9,114 bases of DNA, taken from contig JBLRWQ010000092.1 in NCBI GenBank assembly GCA_047921175.1, forward strand, positions 1-9,114, read 5' to 3'. The stretch comes from T1Sed10-7 sp047921175. Lineage in GTDB: Bacteria; Actinomycetota; Nitriliruptoria; Nitriliruptorales; Nitriliruptoraceae. The notes under the pieces are model-generated. The model did no database searches. It was not told the DNA's origin and saw only the letters and a list, made by a program, of their open reading frames with translations. Positions 1 through 6,925 of the stretch are shown piece by piece (position 1 is the first letter of the stretch; each line of letters starts with the position of its first letter). The position numbers were made by a program, and so were the translations under genes.

Positions 1-687
1 GATGACCCCGGCCCTGGCCGTGGACGGCGAGATCAAGAGCACCGGGGTCCAGCCGGTGGGGAGGGTGAAGGTGACGCCGCTGATGACGCTGCCGCTGTTG
101 GGTTGGAGGGCGATGATGACGAGCTCGAGGTCACCGACGACGCGGGTGGTGGCGGGGTCGCCCGTATCGCAGAGGTTGGCGGTGAAGGTGTCCGCGCTGC
201 TGCTGCCACCGCTCTGCGATTGGGTGCAGACAATGAGGGAAGCCGTCGGGTCGTCGTCGATGACCGCGAGCTGCGCGCTGGCGCCGGCCAGTCGCCGCCG
301 CGCCGCCGCGAGGTCGCCGAGCCCGACCGCGTCCGCCGCCAGGGACAGCCGCAGCATGACCTGGTCGACCGGGTCCTCGGCCGCGGCCAACGCCGGCCAC
401 TCCAGCGCCGCCGCGGCCCGGTGGTCCCCGAGCTCACGCAGCAGGCGCCCGCGCTCCGCAGCGATCCACGGCTGCAGCACCGCCAGCCGCACCCGATCCC
501 ACTGCGCCCAAGCCAGATCGCCGCGCCCGAGCCGCCCCCACACCATCCCGTACCACACGGGCACCGCCGCCTCGTGCCGGAGGCCCGCACCCGTGGCGAG
601 GTCGACCTCCGGTGGCAGCAGCCGCGCGAGCGCATCGACCGGCGGGACCGGCGGCGCCGGGGGCGGCGGGGTTCGGGTCGTCGGCAC
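1..687 (-). CDS. Unrecognised protein, TPR-like N-terminus, 3' end beyond window
   Basis: An open minus-strand frame of 229 codons with no stop runs off the left edge, so the C-terminus is missing. G/C-rich third codon positions support this frame over the opposite strand. After a Pro-rich leader (about residues 5-17), residues 18-140 are Ala/Leu/Arg-rich with helix-turn-helix periodicity (for example LGRGDLAWAQWDRVRLAVL, then LRELGDHRAAAAL and LGDLAAARRRLAGA), resembling tetratricopeptide units. From about residue 145 the character changes to a beta-rich, Ser/Thr/Gly-rich segment with two cysteines (SLIVCTQS, ANLCDTG) and SGVTFTLPTGWTP. No signal peptide is visible. I chose GTG 687 because a TAnnnT box ends exactly 7 nt upstream; GTG 693 is the in-frame alternative. 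I do not recognise the family and assign no function. Confidence 0.6.
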   Translation of the reverse strand, partial: MPTTRTPPPPAPPVPPVDALARLLPPEVDLATGAGLRHEAAVPVWYGMVWGRLGRGDLAWAQWDRVRLAVLQPWIAAERGRLLRELGDHRAAAALEWPALAAAEDPVDQVMLRLSLAADAVGLGDLAAARRRLAGASAQLAVIDDDPTASLIVCTQSQSGGSSSADTFTANLCDTGDPATTRVVGDLELVIIALQPNSGSVISGVTFTLPTGWTPVLLISPSTARAGVI

Positions 688-694
688 GTCCACG

Positions 695-700
695 AGCCTA
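695..700 (-). promoter_or_regulatory. -10 box (TAGGCT) for a leaderless transcript
   Basis: Read on the minus strand, TAGGCT fits the actinobacterial -10 pattern TAnnnT. It is followed by 7 nt and then GTG at 687, the spacing expected when transcription starts on the first base of the start codon. No Shine-Dalgarno sequence precedes the start and no good -35 is seen. The call is inferred from spacing and pattern. Confidence 0.4.
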
Positions 701-714
701 CGCCGCGGACCTGC

Positions 715-720
715 CAGACT
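715..720 (+). promoter_or_regulatory. Weak candidate extended -10 for pulA (TGC-CAGACT)
   Basis: The hexamer CAGACT matches TATAAT at three positions and is preceded by TGC, an extended -10 feature. It ends 7 nt before GTG 728, which would give a leaderless pulA mRNA. It mirrors the opposite-strand box at 695-700, making a very compact divergent start region. The match is poor and the call is tentative. Confidence 0.2.
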
Positions 721-727
721 GGCCCCT

Positions 728-3520
728 GTGTCCCCGCCCATGCCCCCTCCCGCTCCCGACCCCGACGACCACCGCGACCTGCGGTGGCGTCGCGCCCACC
801 TGGTCACCGGCCGGCTGCTGACCTGGCCGGAGCACCTGCCCGCCGACGGCACGGCGCGCCTGCACGTGGCCGAGAACGGTGGGCTCCGGGTCGACGGCGA
901 CCAGGTGGTCGGGGCGGACACCGAGGTGGTCCTGCGACCCGACCCGGCTGGCCTGCCACCGTCGCTCGCGGACCGGGACGGGATCCGGCACCTCGCCGGC
1001 CGGCCCGTCCTCCACCTCGACGACCACGCCGTGCCCGACCGCTGGCTGGCCGGGCAGCTCGCGGTGTCCGTGCACGACGCCGCAGGCCGGCTGCTCGCGG
1101 CCGGTGGCGTCCAGACGGCGCTCGCGATCGACGAGCGGTACGCCACCGACGAGCCGCTGGGACCGAGGTGGCACGCGGACGGCTCGGTCAGCGTCGCGGT
1201 CTGGGCCCCCACGGCCCGCCGGCTGGCGCTGCAGGTCACCTCCGAGCCCACCCGTGGCGCAGCCGCGAGCTGGCGCCGCGTCGAGGCGGTCCGCGGCGAC
1301 CGTGGGGTGTGGGAGATCCGGCTCGCCGGCGGTCTCCCGAGCACCGACCACCTCGATGCTGGCACCGAGGGCTACCGCATCGAGGTGGAGGTCTACGACC
1401 CGGGTGAGGACGCGGTCGTGACCAACGTGGTCACCGATCCGTGGTCGGTCGGGCTGAGCGCGGACGCGTGCTGGTCGCTGCTGGTCGACCTCGACGACCT
1501 GCACGACCCGACGCTCGCGCCGCCCGGCTGGGCAGCCGGCAGCCACGCGCCGCCCTTCGCCGGGCAGCACCGCATGGTCGCCTACGAGCTGCACGTGCGG
1601 GACCACTCGAGCGCCGACGCGACCGTGCCCGAGGCGCTGCGCGGCACCTACCGGGCGTTCACGCTGCCGCACACGGCCGGCAACCGCCACCTGGCGCGTC
1701 TGGCCGAGGCCGGGGTCAGCCACCTGCACCTGCTGCCGATCACCGACATGGCCTCGGTGCCGGAGCGGCGGTCGGACCCGGGTGCGGGCGAGCCGGCGGG
1801 ACCCGCCGTCGCCCCCAGCGACGCGGGTGCTGCGTCGGGGCCGTACAACTGGGGCTACGACCCGCACCACTGGCTCGTCCCCGAGGGGTCCTACGCCACC
1901 GACCCGGACGGACCGACGCGCATCCGCGAGGTCCGCGAGCTGGTCGCCGCGGTCCACCGGCTGGGGCTCCGGGTGGTGCTCGACGTGGTCTGCAACCACA
2001 CCTACCGGGCCGGGCGGCACCCGTTGAGCGTCCTCGACCGGGTCGTCCCCGGCTACTACCACCGGCTCGACGACCTGGGACGGATCACCACCTCGACCTG
2101 CTGCCCGAACACCGCCACCGAGCACGCGATGATGGACCGGCTCGTGCTCGACACGGTGCTGACCTGGGCGCGGGCGTACCGCATGGACGGGTTCCGCTTC
2201 GACCTGCTCGGCCACCATCCGGCTGCGCAGGCCCGACGCATCCGCGCAGCGCTCGACGCGCTGACCCTGGAGCGTGACGGCGTGGACGGTCGGGCGATCG
2301 TGCTGTACGGCGAGGGCTGGGAGTTCGGCGAGGTGGCGGGCGACGCCAGGTTCGTGGCGGCGACGCAGCGCAACCTCGCCGGCAGCGGCATCGGGACCTT
2401 CGACGACCGGCTGCGCGACGCGCTGCGCGGCGGCAACCACGTCGGCGCACGCGCCGAACAGGGGGTCGCCAGCGGGCGGTGGTGGGAGCCGAACGGGCTG
2501 CCGGGCGGGTCCGCTCGCGGCGGGCTGCCGGGCGGGTCCGCGCGCGGCGCCGAGACGGCTCGAGGCGACGGCAGCGGCGGGCCCGGCCGGGACCGCGCCG
2601 GGGGCGTCGACCGCGGCGACGACGCGGACCGACGCCGGGCGCTGGAGCTGACCGACCTGGTGCGGCTCGGGGTGGCCGGGATGCTCGCGGACCTGGCGGT
2701 GCCGTGCCACGACGGCGTCGTGCGCCGCGGCCGGGAGCTGCGCTACGGCGCGGCGCCGGCCGGCTACGCGGGCCGCCCGCAGGACCAGGTGGCCTACGTC
2801 TCCGCCCACGACAACGAGACCCTGTTCGACGCGCTCGCCGCGAAGCTGCCCGCCACCACCTCGATGCCCGACCGGGTGCGCATGCAGGTGCTGGCGCTGG
2901 CGGCGGTGCTGCTGGTGCAGGGCACGCCGTTCCTGCACGCGGGGTCCGAGCTGCTGCGGTCGAAGTCGCTCGACCGCGACTCCTACCGGTCCGGCGACGG
3001 GTTCAACGCGATCGACTGGACCGCCTCGGCGACCCGGTGGGGGGTGGGGATGCCGCCACGGTCCTCGAACCCGGACGAACGCGACCTGCTCGCCGAGCTG
3101 CTGCGCTCGATCCCGGCGCCGGCCCCTGCCGACATCGCCGCCTGCCGCGACCGCGTGCTCGAGTGGCTCCGGATCCGCCAGCGGTCGGCGCTGTTCGGGC
3201 TGCCGACCACCGCCGAGGTGGCCCGGCGCCTGCGGTTCCACCTGACCGGTGCTGCGGCAACACCCGGCCGCGTGGTGTGGTCGCTGCATGGCGCCGGCCG
3301 GGCCGACCACGACCTGCTGCTCGTGCTGAACGCCGCACCGGAGGCGCTGCAGGCCCCGCCCGAGGCGCTCCACCTCGATGCGGGCGTAGCGCGGGGCTGG
3401 CGGCTGCACCCGGTGCTGGCCCGCTCGGTCGACCCGGTGGTCCGGGAGGCACGGCTGGACCGCGACGGCCTGGCGGTGCCGGCGCGCACCGCGGCGGCGT
3501 TCGTGCGCCGGGCCAGCTGA
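728..3520 (+). CDS. pulA: Type I pullulanase / pullulanase-type alpha-1,6-glucosidase (GH13)
   Basis: A predicted 930-residue debranching enzyme that hydrolyses alpha-1,6 bonds of pullulan, branched dextrins or glycogen. There is no signal peptide, so it is probably cytoplasmic. A pullulanase N-terminal domain is followed by a CBM48-like beta domain (SVAVWAPTARRLALQV, about 153-168), the catalytic barrel, and a pullulanase C-terminal domain from about 810 (LRIRQRSALFGLPTTAEV). The type I signature YNWGYDP is at 373-379. The GH13 motifs are DVVCNH 419-424, DGFRFDLLGHH 487-497 (nucleophile D492), YGEGWE 527-532 (acid/base E529) and SAHDNE 692-697 (stabiliser D695). All catalytic residues are present and the length is normal for the family. 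A Gly/Ala/Arg-rich insert (about 590-635) lies between motifs III and IV. The start is GTG 728 or ATG 740; neither has a Shine-Dalgarno sequence, and 728 fits a weak -10 at leaderless spacing. A second GH13 gene follows 144 bp downstream. Confidence 0.93.
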   Translation: MSPPMPPPAPDPDDHRDLRWRRAHLVTGRLLTWPEHLPADGTARLHVAENGGLRVDGDQVVGADTEVVLRPDPAGLPPSLADRDGIRHLAGRPVLHLDDHAVPDRWLAGQLAVSVHDAAGRLLAAGGVQTALAIDERYATDEPLGPRWHADGSVSVAVWAPTARRLALQVTSEPTRGAAASWRRVEAVRGDRGVWEIRLAGGLPSTDHLDAGTEGYRIEVEVYDPGEDAVVTNVVTDPWSVGLSADACWSLLVDLDDLHDPTLAPPGWAAGSHAPPFAGQHRMVAYELHVRDHSSADATVPEALRGTYRAFTLPHTAGNRHLARLAEAGVSHLHLLPITDMASVPERRSDPGAGEPAGPAVAPSDAGAASGPYNWGYDPHHWLVPEGSYATDPDGPTRIREVRELVAAVHRLGLRVVLDVVCNHTYRAGRHPLSVLDRVVPGYYHRLDDLGRITTSTCCPNTATEHAMMDRLVLDTVLTWARAYRMDGFRFDLLGHHPAAQARRIRAALDALTLERDGVDGRAIVLYGEGWEFGEVAGDARFVAATQRNLAGSGIGTFDDRLRDALRGGNHVGARAEQGVASGRWWEPNGLPGGSARGGLPGGSARGAETARGDGSGGPGRDRAGGVDRGDDADRRRALELTDLVRLGVAGMLADLAVPCHDGVVRRGRELRYGAAPAGYAGRPQDQVAYVSAHDNETLFDALAAKLPATTSMPDRVRMQVLALAAVLLVQGTPFLHAGSELLRSKSLDRDSYRSGDGFNAIDWTASATRWGVGMPPRSSNPDERDLLAELLRSIPAPAPADIAACRDRVLEWLRIRQRSALFGLPTTAEVARRLRFHLTGAAATPGRVVWSLHGAGRADHDLLLVLNAAPEALQAPPEALHLDAGVARGWRLHPVLARSVDPVVREARLDRDGLAVPARTAAAFVRRAS
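2495..2548 (+). repeat. 27-nt tandem duplication inside pulA (GLPGGSARG twice)
   Basis: Two adjacent 27-nt units (2495-2521 and 2522-2548) differ at one base and both encode GLPGGSARG in frame. They open a hydrophilic Gly/Ala/Arg/Asp-rich insert between catalytic motifs III and IV. The repeat preserves frame, so the enzyme should remain intact; a flexible surface loop is the likely consequence. Confidence 0.9.
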
Positions 3521-3612
3521 TGCGGGGGTCGCCGGCGGCGGGCGGCACGTGCCTGCGCCCGACCGGCTGACGCGGGGGTCACCCGCTGCCGGCACCGCGT
3601 GCATGCGTGCGC
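3516..3612 (+). repeat. Imperfect direct repeat spanning the pulA stop
   Basis: Unit 1 (3516-3565) begins GCTGATGCGGGGGTCGCC and contains the pulA stop codon. Unit 2 (3566 to about 3612) begins GCTGACGCGGGGGTCACC. The first 18 bases match at 16 positions and similarity then fades. Unit 2 can also form a small GCGGG/CCCGC hairpin at 3571-3585. It occupies most of the gap between the two GH13 genes. No function is evident. Confidence 0.55.
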
Positions 3613-3653
3613 GAGGAGGCGGGACGCGGTACCTGTCAGACCTGACCGAGCAC

Positions 3654-3659
3654 GGGAGG
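3654..3659 (+). promoter_or_regulatory. Ribosome binding site GGGAGG
   Basis: A clear Shine-Dalgarno sequence lies 5 nt before ATG 3665. It fixes the start of the exported GH13 enzyme, although the frame stays open further upstream to 3599. Confidence 0.8.
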
Positions 3660-3664
3660 CCCCG

Positions 3665-5485
3665 ATGGCCGCGGAGCGCCCACGACGTACGGTCCGCACG
3701 CTCGTCGCCGGCCTCGTGCTGGCGGTGCTGGCGGTCCCCGGCGTGCTGGCCGCCGCCGGGGTCGTGGAGCTCGGCGGCGCCGGGGACGGTGCCACCTCGG
3801 CGTGGGAGACCGCCGCCAGCGCGGACTGGCCCGCCGACGCGGTGCTCTACCACGTGTTCGTGGACCGGTTCGCCGACGGCGACGCGCCGCGCACCCAGGT
3901 CGCCGGGAGCCCCGCCGACCCGGACTACGCCGAGGCGCTGACCGACTGGATGGGCGGCGACCTCGCGGGGCTCGAGGCCCGGCTCGACCACGTCGTCGCC
4001 ACCGGCGCGAACACGATCTGGGTCTCGCCGGTCAGCGCCGGGCCGTTCTTCCACGGCTACCACCCGACCGACCTGCTGGACGTCGACCCGCGCTTCGGCG
4101 ACGTGGACGGCCTGCGGGCGCTGGTCGCCGCCGCCCAGGAGCGGGGGGTGCGCGTCGTCTCCGACCTCGTGCTGAACCACACCTCGGACCAGCACCCGTG
4201 GTTCCAGGACGCCCAGGCCGACTGCTCGGGGAGCCCCTACGTCGACTGGTACGTCTTCCGCGAGTGCCCCGACCGCTACGCCGCTTTCGCCGGGTTGCCG
4301 GAGCTGCCGCAGCTGAACCTCGACCACCCGCCCGCCCGGGCGTGGGTGCTCGACGAGGTGCTGCCGTTCTACCTCGACGACATCGGCGTGGACGGCTTCC
4401 GGCTCGACCACGTCGAGGGGCCGTCGCGCGACTTCTGGCGCGCCTTCGATGCCGAGCTCGCGGCGAGGTGGCCGGACACCTTCGTGCTGGGCGAGGTCTG
4501 GTCGCAGCTCGCGGTGATCGGGTCCTACGGCGACGTGCTCGACGCCGCGACCGCCTTCCCGCTGCGCGAGCGGCTGCTGGCGGTGTTCGCCCAGGGCGGG
4601 GACGTTCGCGCCGTGGCGATGCCGGTGGCGGCGCTGCTCGAGGAGGGCACCGGCCGGCTGCGGCCCCTCGGCGGTGACGGGCCGCCCTGGCCGCAGACCT
4701 ACCTGTCCTCCCACGACCAGCCGCGCTTCGCCCACCTCGCCGGCGGCGACCGGGCCCGCGTGGCGCTCGCGCACACCGCGATCCTGACCCTGCCCGGCGT
4801 CCCGACGATCTACTACGGCGACGAGGTCGGGCTCGCCCAGACCGACGCGCTGCCCGACGGCGCGCCGTTCGCGGACCGCTGGTTCCGCGAGCCGATGCCC
4901 TGGGACGCTGAGGTCTGGGCCGACTGGGCCGCGTGGGACGCCGACCTGCTGGAGCGCATCGCCGCGGTCGCCCGGCTGCGGACCACCACCTCGGCGCTGT
5001 CGAACGCCGGCACCTACACCGAGGTGGTCGGCGCCGGCGACGTGTGGGTCTTCGTCCGGGCGGCCCCGGATGGCGAGGTCCGCTACCTCGTCGCCCTCAA
5101 CAACGGCGAGGTGGAGGTCGACCTGCGCGACGTGCTCACCGCCGCTGCCGCCGGCGCAGCCGGTGCCGACGCTGACGCGCCAGGCAGCGCAGCGACCACG
5201 GATGCCACCGGCACCGCCGGTGACGGGCCGGGAGGATCCCCCGACGGCCCCGCCTCGGCCAGCGCTGGCGAGCCGGCCACGGCCCTACTGGAACTGCTCC
5301 ACGGCGCCGAAGTGGTCCTCCCACCGGCGCCGTGGTCTCCGGCCGTGGGCACCGATCGGGGAGATGATCGCGACGCCTCTGGCGGCAGCCCAGGGACCGG
5401 CCCTGACCGCCTCGCGCCAGCGGGTTCCACGGTCGTTCCAGCGGTGGACGCGCTCATCCTCCGCCTCCCGGTGCCGGTCCGCTGA
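3665..5485 (+). CDS. Exported alpha-amylase-family glycosidase (GH13)
   Basis: A predicted 606-residue retaining alpha-glucan hydrolase. An Arg-rich n-region (RPRRTVR) and hydrophobic stretch about 12-33 indicate Sec export or membrane anchoring. A short linker leads into the barrel, which opens with VLYHVFVDRF (60-69); there is no room for a CBM34-type N-domain. The GH13 motifs are DLVLNH 167-172, DGFRLDHVE 243-251 (nucleophile D248), LGEVW 275-279 (acid/base E277) and SSHDQP 348-353 (stabiliser D351), followed by VPTIYYGDE. The layout resembles the cyclomaltodextrinase/neopullulanase group, but substrate specificity cannot be read from sequence. The C-terminal beta domain appears split by low-complexity segments at about 493-539 and 560-586, with domain-like ALLELLHGAEVV between them and a final strand VDALILRLPV. 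It lies downstream of pulA on the same strand and probably supplies dextrins to it. Co-transcription is possible but unproven. Confidence 0.9.
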   Translation: MAAERPRRTVRTLVAGLVLAVLAVPGVLAAAGVVELGGAGDGATSAWETAASADWPADAVLYHVFVDRFADGDAPRTQVAGSPADPDYAEALTDWMGGDLAGLEARLDHVVATGANTIWVSPVSAGPFFHGYHPTDLLDVDPRFGDVDGLRALVAAAQERGVRVVSDLVLNHTSDQHPWFQDAQADCSGSPYVDWYVFRECPDRYAAFAGLPELPQLNLDHPPARAWVLDEVLPFYLDDIGVDGFRLDHVEGPSRDFWRAFDAELAARWPDTFVLGEVWSQLAVIGSYGDVLDAATAFPLRERLLAVFAQGGDVRAVAMPVAALLEEGTGRLRPLGGDGPPWPQTYLSSHDQPRFAHLAGGDRARVALAHTAILTLPGVPTIYYGDEVGLAQTDALPDGAPFADRWFREPMPWDAEVWADWAAWDADLLERIAAVARLRTTTSALSNAGTYTEVVGAGDVWVFVRAAPDGEVRYLVALNNGEVEVDLRDVLTAAAAGAAGADADAPGSAATTDATGTAGDGPGGSPDGPASASAGEPATALLELLHGAEVVLPPAPWSPAVGTDRGDDRDASGGSPGTGPDRLAPAGSTVVPAVDALILRLPVPVR

Positions 5486-5524
5486 CGGGCCTGACGTGCG
5501 CCGGCACCGAGCTGCGTTCGAAGG

Positions 5525-5565
5525 TGTGTGACGAACCGACGCTCAGACCGTCGATCCGTCACACA
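5525..5565. repeat. Long stem-loop, copy 1 of a two-copy hairpin family
   Basis: The arms TGTGTGACG (5525-5533) and CGTCACACA (5557-5565) are perfect complements. Inside them CGACG (5537-5541) pairs with CGTCG (5549-5553) around a 7-nt loop, with symmetric 3-nt internal loops. It starts 39 nt after the GH13 stop in a convergent gap, so it could serve as a two-way terminator, though no T-tract follows. Bases 5528-5565 match 8361-8398 at 29 of 38 positions without gaps, which argues for a dispersed element instead of a one-off terminator. The rest of 5486-5725 holds nothing I recognise. Confidence 0.75.
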
Positions 5566-5725
5566 GCTTCGCTCCCGTCCTCCGGGCGCAGCAGTCAGCG
5601 AGCGGGTCACCAGGGGCCTGGCCCGTAGCCCCCACATGGTCAGGAAACGCGACACGCACAGCAGCGTCGTGCCGTCATGACCACCGCGCCGACCTCGCTC
5701 GCCTGCGACGTCGTTCGCGCGCGGC

Positions 5726-6802
5726 TCACTCGCTGCAGGTACAGGCGCAGGCGCGTTGGCCGTGGCCAGCCGACCGGCCGATGTCGCCGGCACCTGTGCC
5801 GGTCCGCGCGACCGCGGCGATGCGGTGCCGCTCTGCCTGTGCACGGATGACCTGCCGCGTCAGCGCAAGGAAAGCGCTCCAGTCCTGGTCCATGTCCGCC
5901 CAGGTCAGACGCAGTACGCGCCAGTCGTCGGAGAGCGCGGCGACCCGGTTCGCCCGCTGCGCATCCCGTCGGAGAGCCGATGGTGAGGCGTGGTAGGTGA
6001 ACGAGTCGACCTCGATCCCGAAACGAAGGGCCGCGATGCCGAGGTCGAGGTGCATCCGCCATCGGCCCGGGAACCCGAGCGGGCGGGGGACGCAGACCTG
6101 TCCGGGGTCGAAGACGATGCCCGCGCCCCGGAAGCGCCGCCTCGCTTCCAGCTCCAGTGGCGAGTCGACCCGTCCAACGGGTCCCAGCTCGGCCAGGAGC
6201 TGGCGCACCTTGCCGCGTCCGTCGAAGCATCGACAGCGTTCCAGCATGCCGGCGATCTCCGCAAGTTCGACCCATCCGGCCCGACGCAGCTCGATGACGT
6301 CAGCTCGGAGCCGGTCTACCGACCGGACACCGGCCAGATCCCGGACGAGCCCAGCGCCCAGGACGACGGGGACGCCGTCATGGCGGCGGACCTCGTGCTC
6401 ACGAAGATGGCTGGATCGCAGGATCCTTACCCCACCGTGCGGGCGAGGTGAACGGATCGCCGGGACCACCAGGTCGACCCGGGATGGTCCGGTCGCCTGG
6501 ATACCGAGCAGGGCCAGGGCCGACCGGCGGGTGACGGCCACCAGATCGCGGTCGGGGTGTCCCGACCCTCCGACTCCACCCCGGTGCTGCAGGACCGCAG
6601 CCAGCGCGACGTCACGCGAGCTCGGATGCACACGAGGCAGCCCGACCACCGAGGGGAAGGGTTGCCAGAGCCGCGCACGACGCGCCAGGTCGCGGACGGC
6701 TCGCGGAGAACGGCCGGTGCGCAGCGACAGGTCAGCGACTCGGGCGATGCCGCCCGCCGCCTGGAGCGCGTCGATGACGGGACCGATGCCGGTGTTGGAC
6801 AT
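5726..6802 (-). CDS. AbiEi-antitoxin-like / DUF559 endonuclease-like fusion protein
   Basis: A predicted 358-residue protein. Residues 5-60 resemble the winged-helix segment of AbiEi-type antitoxins (AGGIARVADLSLRTGRSPRAVRDLARR), and the middle follows that family's layout: RRSALALLG (92-100), SRVDLVVP, GVPVVLGAGLVRDLAG (143-158). The C-terminal third is DUF559-like, a Vsr-related PD-(D/E)XK fold: SPLELEARRRFRGAGI (214-229), HLDLGIAALRFGIEVDSFTYH (around 251-271; likely metal ligands D253, E264 and possibly D266), a basic stretch RRDAQRANRVAAL, and DDWRVLRLTW (292-301). The putative catalytic residues look intact. The last 25 or so residues are low complexity. No cognate AbiEii-like toxin, methyltransferase or helicase is in the window, so it appears to stand alone. 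The ATG at 6802 sits inside a palindrome. Domain assignment is from memory of these families; nuclease activity is inferred. Confidence 0.75.
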   Translation of the reverse strand: MSNTGIGPVIDALQAAGGIARVADLSLRTGRSPRAVRDLARRARLWQPFPSVVGLPRVHPSSRDVALAAVLQHRGGVGGSGHPDRDLVAVTRRSALALLGIQATGPSRVDLVVPAIRSPRPHGGVRILRSSHLREHEVRRHDGVPVVLGAGLVRDLAGVRSVDRLRADVIELRRAGWVELAEIAGMLERCRCFDGRGKVRQLLAELGPVGRVDSPLELEARRRFRGAGIVFDPGQVCVPRPLGFPGRWRMHLDLGIAALRFGIEVDSFTYHASPSALRRDAQRANRVAALSDDWRVLRLTWADMDQDWSAFLALTRQVIRAQAERHRIAAVARTGTGAGDIGRSAGHGQRACACTCSE

Positions 6803-6814
6803 CCTGCCAGGATG
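6800..6814. promoter_or_regulatory. Palindrome over the start codon of the DUF559-like gene
   Basis: CATCCTG-C-CAGGATG is a perfect 7-bp inverted repeat with a 1-nt centre, and the minus-strand ATG (6802-6800) forms one end. AbiEi-type antitoxins often bind inverted repeats near their own start, so an autoregulatory operator is conceivable. A repeat this size is expected by chance about once in 9 kb, so position is the only support. Confidence 0.3.
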
Positions 6815-6874
6815 GCGTTCGGTGCGTGCGGGCGGGACCCCGGATCGGCGGCTGTGGACGATGCTGCAACACCA

Positions 6875-6904
6875 GGTGGGGGCGACCCGAAGGTCGCCCC
6901 CACC
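6875..6904 (-). terminator. Strong hairpin terminator with UUCG loop
   Basis: GGTGGGGGCGACC (6875-6887) and GGTCGCCCCCACC (6892-6904) form a perfect 13-bp stem around CGAA, which reads UUCG on the minus strand. It begins 21 nt after the LPETG gene's stop codon. No clear U-tract follows, as is usual in high-GC actinobacteria. Confidence 0.8.
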
Positions 6905-6925
6905 ATCATGATCGACCAGCGTCGG

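Noticed and set aside
2..727. Extension of the pulA frame upstream to the window edge
   Set aside because: The upstream translation is Ser/Arg-rich without domain character, and it lies opposite a minus-strand frame with better codon bias. Pullulanase homology begins just after 740.
698..4774. A 1358-codon open frame on the minus strand opposite both GH13 genes
   Set aside because: It is a mirror frame of high-GC coding DNA. The product is low-complexity Arg/Gly/Val-rich with no domain, while the plus strand shows complete GH13 motifs.
5486..5725. Search for a tRNA or small gene in the convergent gap
   Set aside because: No cloverleaf or T-loop signature and no short frame with coding bias; only the 5525-5565 hairpin stands out.
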